The position numbers and the translations under genes were made by a program. Under the pieces are notes generated by a model that was not told the origin of the DNA, ran no database searches, and saw only the letters and a list, made by a program, of their open reading frames with translations. Below are positions 1 to 7,214 of a stretch of DNA of 63,695 nucleotides, in pieces (position 1 is the first letter of the stretch; every line of letters begins with the position of its first letter). Source of the DNA: Lachnoclostridium sp. UBA2905 (GTDB lineage Bacteria > Bacillota > Clostridia > Lachnospirales > Lachnospiraceae). The stretch spans positions 9,085-72,779 of the forward strand of contig DEDL01000022.1 of the NCBI GenBank assembly GCA_002349525.1. The letters are read 5' to 3'.

Positions 1-61
1 CGAAGATTAGTGAATAGGGAAGTTGTTTTTACCTGATCTAAAGAAATATTCTTCTTGAATC

Positions 62-100
62 AAAAAACCTATGACAGAAAATAATCTGCCATAGGTTTTT
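62..100. terminator. Hairpin terminator 3' of the phosphohexomutase gene
   Basis: Complementary arms AACCTATGACAG and CTGCCATAGGTT, with one mismatch, flank an AT-rich loop. There are A/T runs on both outer sides, so it could terminate in either orientation. It lies about 30 bp past the stop of the minus-strand phosphohexomutase gene and is most simply its Rho-independent terminator. Confidence 0.75.
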
Positions 101-130
101 GTTTTTACTCTCTTATACTCGTTCTTTTTA

Positions 131-1867
131 TTATTTTACGATTTCATCTATAAGAGCAAGCATGTTTGAAGAGAATTCTTCCGCTTTTTTGTCTGCATCT
201 TCAAGGCTGCTTCCTACTACTCCGAAGTAGAATTTTATCTTAGGCTCTGTTCCGGATGGTCTTACACAGAACCATGTTCCTTCGCCAAGTTCGTAATATA
301 ATACGTTAGATAATGGAAGTCCGGTAGGCTTCTTCTCACCTGTTTTAAGGTCTACTACTGTGTCTTCCTTGTAGTCTCTTATAACGCTTACTTCATATTC
401 TCCGATTTTTGAAGGTGGGTTTTTGCGAAGTGTATCCATAATCACTTGAATTTTCTCAAGTCCTTCCTTACCGGCAAGGGTTATAGCCTTAACTCCGTCC
501 TTGTAATAGCCATATCTGTCATACATTGTTATCATAGCATCCCAGAGTGTCATATTTTTAGTTTTATAGTATGCTGCTGCTTCACAAAGCTTCATTGTTG
601 CAACAACTGCATCCTTATCTCTTGCATGTGTTCCCACAAGGCATCCGTAACTCTCCTCAAATCCAAAGAGATATGTTCCACTATTATTTGTTTCAAATTC
701 AAGAATCTGCTGTCCAATGTATTTGAAGCCTGTAAGAACTTCAATAAGTTTGATTCCATAATATTTTGCAATAGCATTAGCCATGTCTGATGATACGATT
801 GTCTTAATAAGTGCACCATCCTCTGGAAGTCCCTTTGTTTCTTTTATCTGGCTAATCTCGTAATCTCCAATAAGGCATCCTGACATGTTACCTGTAAGAG
901 CAATATACTCTCCTGTTGCAGAATCCTTTACATACACTCCAAGTCTGTCTGCATCAGGGTCTGTAGCAAGTACAAGATCTGCATCCACCTTCTTTGCAAG
1001 AGCAAGTGCGAGTTCAAATGCCTCTGCTGCCTCTGGATTAGGATAACTAACAGTTGGGAACTCTCCATCAGGAAGCTCCTGTTCAGGAACAACATAAACA
1101 TTCTTAAATCCAAGTTCACCAAGTATTCTTCTTACAGGAATATTACCTGTTCCATGAAGTGGTGTATATACAATTTTAAGTGTATCCTTAACTGCATCGA
1201 TACTATCCTGATGAATAACAAGCTTCTTAAGCTCATTTATATATGCATCATCTATTTCCTTACCTATAACATTGTAAAGGCCTGCCTTAATTGCTTCATC
1301 CTTATCCATAACCTTAAGTGTAGAATAGTCAGTTATGGCACTTACACAGTCCATAATTCCTTTGTCATGAGGTGGTGTGATCTGTGCTCCATCCTCCCAG
1401 TATACCTTGTAGCCGTTATATTCAGGTGGATTATGACTGGCAGTAATATTAATACCTGCAATACATCCAAGTTCACGTACTGCAAATGAAAGCTCAGGTG
1501 TTGGACGAAGGCTCTCAAATACGTATGCCTTAATATTGTTGGCAGCAAGACAAAGTGCTGTCTCATCTGCAAATTCAGGTGACATCCTTCTTGAATCAAA
1601 TGCAATAACAACTGATGGCTTTGAAACATTCATGCTGTTAATATAATTGGCAAGACCAGTTGTAGCCTTTCTTACAGTATAATAGTTCATGCGGTTTGTA
1701 CCAGCTCCGATAATGCCTCTAAGACCCGCTGTACCAAATTCTAACTGCTTATAGAATCTCTCCTGTATCTCATTATCATCATCCTTAATTGCTTCAAGCT
1801 CCTTCTTCGTATCTGCATCAAAACAGTCTGCAGTTCTCCAAAGGTCATACATCTCTTTGTAATCCAT
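131..1867 (-). CDS. pgcA: Phospho-sugar mutase (phosphoglucomutase/phosphomannomutase)
   Basis: An alpha-D-phosphohexomutase of 578 aa that interconverts hexose 1- and 6-phosphates, linking glycolysis to nucleotide-sugar and glycogen synthesis in the cytoplasm. All four family signatures are visible: the phosphoserine loop TASHNPP (Ser near residue 144), the metal loop DPDADRLG, the sugar loop GFEESYG and the C-terminal phosphate-binding RPSGTEPK. Length is typical of Firmicute PgcA. I place the start at 1867 because GGAGG sits 8 bp upstream; an in-frame ATG seven codons earlier lacks such a site. The gene is monocistronic, between a promoter near 2035 and a terminator at 62-100. Glucose versus mannose preference cannot be read from the sequence. 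Confidence 0.93.
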   Translation of the reverse strand: MDYKEMYDLWRTADCFDADTKKELEAIKDDDNEIQERFYKQLEFGTAGLRGIIGAGTNRMNYYTVRKATTGLANYINSMNVSKPSVVIAFDSRRMSPEFADETALCLAANNIKAYVFESLRPTPELSFAVRELGCIAGINITASHNPPEYNGYKVYWEDGAQITPPHDKGIMDCVSAITDYSTLKVMDKDEAIKAGLYNVIGKEIDDAYINELKKLVIHQDSIDAVKDTLKIVYTPLHGTGNIPVRRILGELGFKNVYVVPEQELPDGEFPTVSYPNPEAAEAFELALALAKKVDADLVLATDPDADRLGVYVKDSATGEYIALTGNMSGCLIGDYEISQIKETKGLPEDGALIKTIVSSDMANAIAKYYGIKLIEVLTGFKYIGQQILEFETNNSGTYLFGFEESYGCLVGTHARDKDAVVATMKLCEAAAYYKTKNMTLWDAMITMYDRYGYYKDGVKAITLAGKEGLEKIQVIMDTLRKNPPSKIGEYEVSVIRDYKEDTVVDLKTGEKKPTGLPLSNVLYYELGEGTWFCVRPSGTEPKIKFYFGVVGSSLEDADKKAEEFSSNMLALIDEIVK

Positions 1868-1987
1868 GTCGTATCCTCCATATATCAATTATTCAGGTTC
1901 ACGTTCTTACATACACTAAAGGTGTGACTTCTCCTTATGTGCAGTTACTTATAAGCTACTGATCAGTTACTAATCCTTTTCCAATTA

Positions 1988-2020
1988 AAGTAACAATCAA
2001 GTAACAGTCAAGTAACAAAC
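1988..2020. repeat. 11-bp direct repeat, three copies
   Basis: Three head-to-tail copies of an 11-bp unit (AAGTAACAATC, then AAGTAACAGTC, then AAGTAACAAAC). They lie in the roughly 150-nt leader between the putative promoter and start of the phosphohexomutase gene. GTTACT motifs upstream could pair with them. Confidence 0.7.
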
Positions 2021-2022
2021 TT

Positions 2023-2051
2023 ATTATATCAAAGGGGTGTTTCCCTTTCAA
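2023..2051 (-). promoter_or_regulatory. Putative sigma-A promoter of the phosphohexomutase gene
   Basis: On the minus strand, TTGAAA (2046-2051) is 17 bp from a perfect TATAAT (2023-2028). The -35 box overlaps the stop codon of the upstream CotS-like gene. The spacer holds an AAAGGG/CCCTTT inverted repeat that could be a weak terminator or an operator. Confidence 0.55.
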
Positions 2052-3091
2052 CAGATTTTGGCAATAAAATCCTGTCGGGCCTCCATCTGTGCAAGAATAA
2101 GCTCAAGCTTTTCCATGTTTTTCACAGACAGCCAGGTTTTTTTGCCATTCATATAATGACTGGCCAGCTTCCAGAATTTTTCAGGATAAGCAAGCAGACA
2201 TGCCAAAGCCTGTTTTTCATAATTTTCCAAAGTATAAACTTCATCATAGCCTTCTAAAACTGCCATACCATACGGCTCCTTCCAGTCATTTTTCTCCATG
2301 GTCTTTCTCAAAAAATAATACAGATCCATCAGCTTATAACCATAGGTGCATTTATCAAATGAAGTCGTAGCAATTCCATCCTCGCACATAATAACATTGT
2401 GATATGTATAGGAGCCATGAATAATATTTACCTCTCCCAGACTTATATTTTTAATACCCTCCACCGATTCATTTGCCTGTCCATAAAGCTCCGGATAGGC
2501 GGAAAGAAGTCTGCTTTCAAATTCATTGCGAAATTTTTTTCCTTTAAGATAATTGCGGATATGGTTAAGCTCTCTGTTATGCTTCACAAATATTGCCAAT
2601 GTGTCTTCCTTAGTGGCAGCGGTACCCTCAACAATGCTTGCACCTGCTCTTTCACTGACAATATTCTCTCCTGCTTCAAATCTTGCTTTTTGCAGACTTA
2701 TATGCAGCCTTGCAAGATTTGAAGCTGCAAGCCGCACCTCCGAAAGATTGTAAAGATCACATTCACGTCCGTTAAACCAGTCCTTAACAAGATACCTTAC
2801 ACCATTTCTGCTAAGCGTACTTATAGTCTGGTCCATATTAATAACAAATGTGTCAATTCTTTCAAAGCCATTTTCCTTCAAATGATTTTTAACCTTATTT
2901 TCCCACACAAGACGCCCCGCTGATGCATGAGTTTCACAAAGGAGCTTTATACCTTTATCTGTCCAGAGCACCATTGCACCCCTGGCCCTGCTCATTTTTG
3001 ATACTGAAAAATCATACTTCTCCAGTACTTCATCATATCTGTCATCCAAATAAAACCCTCCCTTAAGACAGCGCCTCAGGCCGTCTTTCAT
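2048..3091 (-). CDS. CotS-family spore-coat-like protein with kinase fold
   Basis: A 347-aa protein of the CotS/YtaA family, which has an aminoglycoside-phosphotransferase/choline-kinase fold and includes spore-coat proteins. Family-like stretches include RGAMVLWTDKGIKLL near the N-terminus and the C-terminal block around HGSYTYHN and DLYYFLRK. The usual catalytic loop HGD reads HGS here and the DFD-like motif reads SFD, so phosphotransfer is doubtful. The start ATG at 3091 has a poor ribosome site. The gene is divergent from, and almost abuts, the DUF885 gene. Spore-coat function is inferred only from the family. Confidence 0.75.
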   Translation of the reverse strand: MKDGLRRCLKGGFYLDDRYDEVLEKYDFSVSKMSRARGAMVLWTDKGIKLLCETHASAGRLVWENKVKNHLKENGFERIDTFVINMDQTISTLSRNGVRYLVKDWFNGRECDLYNLSEVRLAASNLARLHISLQKARFEAGENIVSERAGASIVEGTAATKEDTLAIFVKHNRELNHIRNYLKGKKFRNEFESRLLSAYPELYGQANESVEGIKNISLGEVNIIHGSYTYHNVIMCEDGIATTSFDKCTYGYKLMDLYYFLRKTMEKNDWKEPYGMAVLEGYDEVYTLENYEKQALACLLAYPEKFWKLASHYMNGKKTWLSVKNMEKLELILAQMEARQDFIAKIC

Positions 3092-3178
3092 GATGTGTCT
3101 GTATCATTTTATGAGGACAATAATAATTTCATTCTTCATTTCATATATATAAATGAGCAAATTATTAACAGGTTTCCA

Positions 3179-5038
3179 ATGTCGAAAAATTCAAAAACAA
3201 AGTGCTTTTTATTGCTGACAGCAGTTTTTTTTACATTACTTCTTGCAATATGGTTTATGATTCCGGGAGAAATAACAGATTCGTCTTCAAAGCTTAGTAT
3301 GATATGCAGGGATTTTTCCATGGAAATACTTTCAAATGATGCTCTGACATGTAATTACAGCCTGATTCATATGGAGGATTATGGCATAGATGAGCCTGAG
3401 TCTACACTTCATTATTCAAAAAATGCTTCTGATAAAATGTGCTTATTTTACGAAAATATCTTAGAGCGTCTTGCTTCGATTGACCTGGATGAGCTTTCTG
3501 ACGAAGAGAAAATGACCTTTCTTGTTTTGAAATATTCCCTGAATTATGCCATTTTGACAAATGATTATTTTATCTTTGATGAGCCACTGTCACCAGTTAA
3601 CGGAGTTCTGGCAACATTGCCGGTATTGCTTTCTGAATACCAGTTTTACAGTTCTAAGGACATTCAGATTTATCTCAATATTTTAAAGAGTATTCCCGGG
3701 TATTTTAATGAAATCATGACTTTTGAAAATGAGAAGAAGGCGGCCGGACTGGCTATAAGCCATGAGCAGTGCATGGTTGTATACAAACAGGCAGAAGATT
3801 TCACTTGTGCAAAGGACAACATTCTTATCACAACATTTAATGAACGATTGAATGAGTGTAAGGACTCATTTGATGAAAATGAATATAAGAGCCTAATAGC
3901 TGCCAATGATTCAATAGTCAAAAATGACATTGTTCCTGCGGTTAACAGGCTTGCTGTGTTTATAAAGGATTTTGCCCCTGAGGGAGGCAAGACACATGGG
4001 CTTGCAGGGTATGACTCCGATAGATATAGCACCGGCAACGCTGACCCTGGCAGTCATAGTACCGACGATGCTGACCCTGGCAGTCATAGTACAAAGGGCA
4101 AAGACTACTATAAGCTTTTGCTTGCTTATAATACGGGCTGCGAGAGTTCCCCCAAAGATATCTATACAATGCTTAATGACACCCTTAATGCTTGTGTCAA
4201 CAATATGAAGGAGATTGTGCTTAATAATAATGATAATCCCGAGAATTTGCTCCAGCCTGCAATTCCGCCTGTGGTAAAGATAGGCGGATCATTTTCCTAC
4301 AAAAGAATTATTGATTATCTGAAAAACAAATGCTCCGACAGTTTTCCACCACTAAAGAAAAATCATTTATATGAAGTTAAAAATGTTCCACGCTCTTTAG
4401 CTGACACCTTAAGTCCTGCCATGTATTTTATTCCACCCGTGGATGGCCCTATTACTGACCGCATCTATGTAAATAGCAAAAACACCGACTTGACCGACAT
4501 ATTTTACACTCTGGCACACGAAAGCTACCCGGGACACATGTACCAGACGCGTTACTATATGGATACCAAACCTGATACCATAAGGCTGTTGCTTAATTTT
4601 TCAGGATATATGGAGGGATGGGCTACCTATGCGGAATTGTTCTCATACGATTATGATGGTCTTGAGAAAACGACCTCAGATTTTTATAAATATAACAAGC
4701 TTGCCACTCTTTGCATATACAGCATGGCAGATATAGGTATCCATTATTATGGCTGGACAAAGGAAAACTGCCGTTCATTTTTACGCAAATGCGACATAAA
4801 GGATAAAGATGCAGCGGATGAGCTGTTTCTGACTGTGGCATCAGAGCCGGCACTTTATCCACGTTATACTGTAAGCTGCATCGCTTTTATAAATGAGTTT
4901 AAAGACGCAAAAGAGTGCCTTGGCTCCTCATTCAGTCCAAAAGACTATCATGATTATCTGCTGAAGCTTGGCCCGGCACCCTTTAGTATTATCCACGAAA
5001 AAATTACCTCTTACTGTCGCGATAGACTTTCGAAGTAG
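3179..5038 (+). CDS. DUF885 family protein, membrane-anchored or secreted
   Basis: A DUF885 protein of 619 aa, a family resembling zinc metallopeptidases. The HESYPGHMYQ motif (HExxxGH type, near residue 447) would supply metal ligands and a general base. The C-terminal part (EPALYPRY and the region around DYHDYLLKLGPAP) also fits the family. ATG 3179 gives a basic N-terminus followed by a hydrophobic segment, i.e. a signal or anchor. A GTG at 3095 would add 28 residues before that segment and looks less likely. A run of 10-residue repeats (4010-4099) sits mid-protein. The last 35 bp overlap the convergent flavin reductase gene. Substrate unknown. Confidence 0.8.
   Translation: MSKNSKTKCFLLLTAVFFTLLLAIWFMIPGEITDSSSKLSMICRDFSMEILSNDALTCNYSLIHMEDYGIDEPESTLHYSKNASDKMCLFYENILERLASIDLDELSDEEKMTFLVLKYSLNYAILTNDYFIFDEPLSPVNGVLATLPVLLSEYQFYSSKDIQIYLNILKSIPGYFNEIMTFENEKKAAGLAISHEQCMVVYKQAEDFTCAKDNILITTFNERLNECKDSFDENEYKSLIAANDSIVKNDIVPAVNRLAVFIKDFAPEGGKTHGLAGYDSDRYSTGNADPGSHSTDDADPGSHSTKGKDYYKLLLAYNTGCESSPKDIYTMLNDTLNACVNNMKEIVLNNNDNPENLLQPAIPPVVKIGGSFSYKRIIDYLKNKCSDSFPPLKKNHLYEVKNVPRSLADTLSPAMYFIPPVDGPITDRIYVNSKNTDLTDIFYTLAHESYPGHMYQTRYYMDTKPDTIRLLLNFSGYMEGWATYAELFSYDYDGLEKTTSDFYKYNKLATLCIYSMADIGIHYYGWTKENCRSFLRKCDIKDKDAADELFLTVASEPALYPRYTVSCIAFINEFKDAKECLGSSFSPKDYHDYLLKLGPAPFSIIHEKITSYCRDRLSK
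4010..4099 (+). repeat. 30-bp in-frame tandem repeat inside the DUF885 gene
   Basis: Two near-identical 30-bp units (4040-4069 and 4070-4099) follow a more diverged copy (4010-4039). They encode the decapeptides ADPGSHSTDD and ADPGSHSTKG, preceded by YDSDRYSTGN. The insertion keeps frame and lies between conserved blocks, as expected for a surface loop. Confidence 0.85.
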
Positions 5039-5708
5039 ATTTTTTTATTTTACCTGTTTTGTTATGTGAGGCTTGCTGATGAGACCTCTGTGTTTTATCT
5101 GTTTTGTTTTGTGATACTTTCACAGTGGACTTCTGGTGTTTTTTACCATCCTTTTTTACGGAATATCCAAATTTGCAAAGCTTTTTTCCAAGCAGAAAAT
5201 ATTCTCCGTGGGAATATGTTACAAGTCCGGAGTTGTTGAGTTCAAATTTCCCATTCTCATCCATGTACTTTTCGTCAGCCCATACATTGATGACCTTTGC
5301 AATAAACATATCATGGGATCCAAGCTCCTTAATCTCGGTAACCTCACACTCAATATTCACAGGACTTTCACCTATAAGAACCATTGAAGGATTGCTCCCT
5401 TCTCTGGCTGTAAGGTTCATTTCCTTAAACTTGTCATAATCTCTTCCAGAACGTACACCGCACCAGTCTGCCTGTCTGACAAGCTCCTCATTTACCAGAT
5501 TAATAACAAATCTTCCACTATCTTTAATTATATCATAGGAATATCGTTCCTTCCTTATTGAAATGGACACCATTGCCGGGTTAGTGCATATTGTACCTGC
5601 CCAGGCAACTGTTATTATATTTGGCTTTTTCCCTTCTCTTTTACAACTTACCATAACTGCCGGCAGAGGATATAGCATATTTCCGGCTTTCCACATCTGT
5701 TTTGCCAT
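5004..5708 (-). CDS. Flavin reductase family protein (flavoredoxin-like) with basic tail
   Basis: A 234-aa protein. Its first 175 or so residues match the FMN-binding split-barrel flavin reductase/flavoredoxin family, including NIITVAWAGTICTNPAMVSI and the segment RFVINLVNEELVRQADWCGV. It probably binds FMN and mediates electron transfer in the cytoplasm. An AAGGAA ribosome site precedes ATG 5708. The last 60 residues or so are rich in Lys, Ser, Thr, His and Gln with a degenerate repeat flavour and are not part of the fold. The 3' end overlaps the convergent DUF885 gene by 35 bp, so the tail may be a read-on extension. Confidence 0.85.
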   Translation of the reverse strand: MAKQMWKAGNMLYPLPAVMVSCKREGKKPNIITVAWAGTICTNPAMVSISIRKERYSYDIIKDSGRFVINLVNEELVRQADWCGVRSGRDYDKFKEMNLTAREGSNPSMVLIGESPVNIECEVTEIKELGSHDMFIAKVINVWADEKYMDENGKFELNNSGLVTYSHGEYFLLGKKLCKFGYSVKKDGKKHQKSTVKVSQNKTDKTQRSHQQASHNKTGKIKKSTSKVYRDSKR

Positions 5709-5810
5709 AAAATGATTCCTTTTTTATTTTAATTATATTTTACATATTTAATGAATAATCTGCTATCAGGTGCACATACTACTAACAAACATTTTTAAGG
5801 AGGTCATATC

Positions 5811-6119
5811 ATGCCTAATTTATCATGTTCAGTAACATGCTGTGGTCATAATGATGACAAACTTTGTACACTTAATTCTATCGATGTATCCGGTGGTGGA
5901 TCAAGCGACAATACATGCTGCCAGAGTTTCACCCGTGAGCATCAGACAAAAAACATGTCCGGCAACGCATCTTATAAGACAAATATCTATTGTCAGGCCA
6001 TGGACTGCAAATACAACGATGAATGCACCTGCGTAGCTGACACTATCGACATCAGCACATGCTGTCAGGATTCAAGCTGTGAAGATACACGTTGTAAGAC
6101 ATTTGTAAAACGCAGCTAA
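5811..6119 (+). CDS. DUF1540 domain protein with two cysteine-rich modules
   Basis: A 102-aa cysteine-rich protein with two DUF1540 modules: residues 4-40, with Cys at CSVTCC, LCTL and CC; and residues 60-98, with CQAMDC, CTC, CC and the final Cys. The spacing suggests metal binding in each module. An ideal AAGGAGG precedes ATG 5811. Such proteins are common in spore-forming Clostridia, but the function is unknown. The gene is divergent from the flavin reductase and followed by a 23-bp repeat and a structured non-coding block. Confidence 0.85.
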   Translation: MPNLSCSVTCCGHNDDKLCTLNSIDVSGGGSSDNTCCQSFTREHQTKNMSGNASYKTNIYCQAMDCKYNDECTCVADTIDISTCCQDSSCEDTRCKTFVKRS

Positions 6120-6132
6120 TAAAAAACTGACA

Positions 6133-6223
6133 GTCCGGCTAATAGAAATATTACGTTCTAGCTGATAGGCGTCTAACATTCCAGCTGATAGAAATGCGAC
6201 ATTCCAGCTGACAGACGTCTGAC
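6133..6223. repeat. 23-bp tandem repeat, four degenerate copies
   Basis: Four consecutive units of 22, 23, 23 and 23 bp beginning at 6133, 6155, 6178 and 6201, each built around an AGCTGATAG-like core. They start just after the DUF1540 stop codon and run up to the structured block. The unit is not a multiple of three and no coding function is apparent. Confidence 0.8.
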
Positions 6224-6239
6224 ACTCTTATAGACTGAC

Positions 6240-6635
6240 AGTCATTTTCCGGGATAAGGTCTCTGATAATATCTCTGGCACATCCCACAACAGGTAGGCC
6301 TTGACCTGCCTCAAATTTAGGAATCTCGCTTGCGAGATTCTCCGCCTATGGCGGCAAAAATGACCTTATTCAAGTCGAAGGCAGGTGCGAATTGGTGCGT
6401 GATTCCGGTCAGCATAAGCTGACATATTCTTCTTAGAATAACTGCACTCTACACTCCGTTTCGGTGGTTGCAAAACCATTGTCTACCAGACAATGTGTGC
6501 CTTCGCGGAGCACTTATCTCAGTCGTAGATTGCACTCCCACTGAGATAAATTTGTTATTACTTACCACTTGCAAAAGCGGAAGTCTTCTCGACTGAGATA
6601 AAATCAGTCACTTATTTATTGGGTAGTTTTTTATT
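6240..6635. other. Structured non-coding block, candidate RNA
   Basis: About 400 bp without a plausible gene but dense in complementary segments. Seen directly: ATAAGGTC (6254-6261) with GACCTTAT (6362-6369); ACCTGCCT (6304-6311) with AGGCAGGT (6379-6386), which crosses the first pairing; hairpins AATCTCGC/GCGAGATT (6322-6339), CCGCC/GGCGG (6342-6354), GTCAGC/GCTGAC, TATTCT/AGAATA, GGTT-GCAA-AACC and CATTGTCT/AGACAATG; and TTATCTCAGT (near 6513), which can pair with either of two ACTGAGATAA copies (near 6540 and 6591). Strand is undecided. I could not match it to a known RNA class. Confidence 0.5.
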
Positions 6636-6674
6636 TGGCAGCTTATATATTTGATAGTATGTATATATATTTAC

Positions 6675-6896
6675 TTAATTGAGACCCAGATCAGATGCAT
6701 CTATCTGATTCACAGCATCTTCAGTATTCTGCTTTTCTTCCTCAGTTTTTTCCACGCCTTCCCTTGCTGAGTCAACTGCATCATCATATTTTTCCATATT
6801 TTTAGCAGCCTGATCGGCTGTTTTACTTGTACATGCGCCAAATGTTGAAGCTATTCCAAGGCATATAAGCGCCATTATAATCTTTTTTTTCATCAT
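6675..6896 (-). CDS. Small putative lipoprotein
   Basis: A 73-aa protein with a basic start (MMKKK), a hydrophobic stretch and a cysteine at TFGAC that could be the lipidated residue, although Phe at -3 is atypical. The mature part is short, acidic and probably helical (segments like KNMEKYDDAVDSAREGVEK). A GGAGAGAAGGA site lies just upstream, so either of the two adjacent ATGs could be used. No family recognised. It stands alone between the structured block and the phosphoketolase promoter region. Confidence 0.6.
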   Translation of the reverse strand: MMKKKIIMALICLGIASTFGACTSKTADQAAKNMEKYDDAVDSAREGVEKTEEEKQNTEDAVNQIDASDLGLN

Positions 6897-7084
6897 TATT
6901 CCTTCTCTCCTTTAGACTAAGACATATTTGAACTTCATTTTCACTAATTATAGCATATTAATTAGAAATTGCGAGATAATGTTTATAGTTGTTTATAGTA
7001 TCAGGTTGTACAAGCATGATAAAACTCTTCATCATGATAAAACTCTTCATATAGTATTTATCCACTTTTTATAGGTTAACCCCC

Positions 7085-7119
7085 TTGACTTTTTTTGCTT
7101 TTGCTTTATTATTTATAAT
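7085..7119 (+). promoter_or_regulatory. Putative promoter of the phosphoketolase gene
   Basis: TTGACT (7085-7090) is followed after 16 bp by TATTAT (7107-7112). A better -10 match, TATAAT (7114-7119), is 23 bp away and would need a different -35. Upstream, a direct repeat of CATGATAAAACTCTTCAT occurs twice between about 7014 and 7050. Confidence 0.4.
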
Positions 7120-7214
7120 AAGTTTCAATTGTTAAAATAATGACAATTGAATTTTTATCATTTTACACTATATTATTTATTTCATTAATATCAAATTTGG
7201 AAAGGAGCAAATCA

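Noticed and set aside
3095..3178. GTG start at 3095 for the DUF885 protein
   Set aside because: It would put 28 hydrophilic residues ahead of a signal-like segment and lie against the divergent CotS-like start. ATG 3179 gives a normal export signal.
6240..6635. tmRNA, SRP RNA, RNase P RNA or 6S RNA
   Set aside because: None of their conserved core sequences (tmRNA ends with the T-loop, SRP tetraloop helix, RNase P core motifs) is recognisable on either strand.
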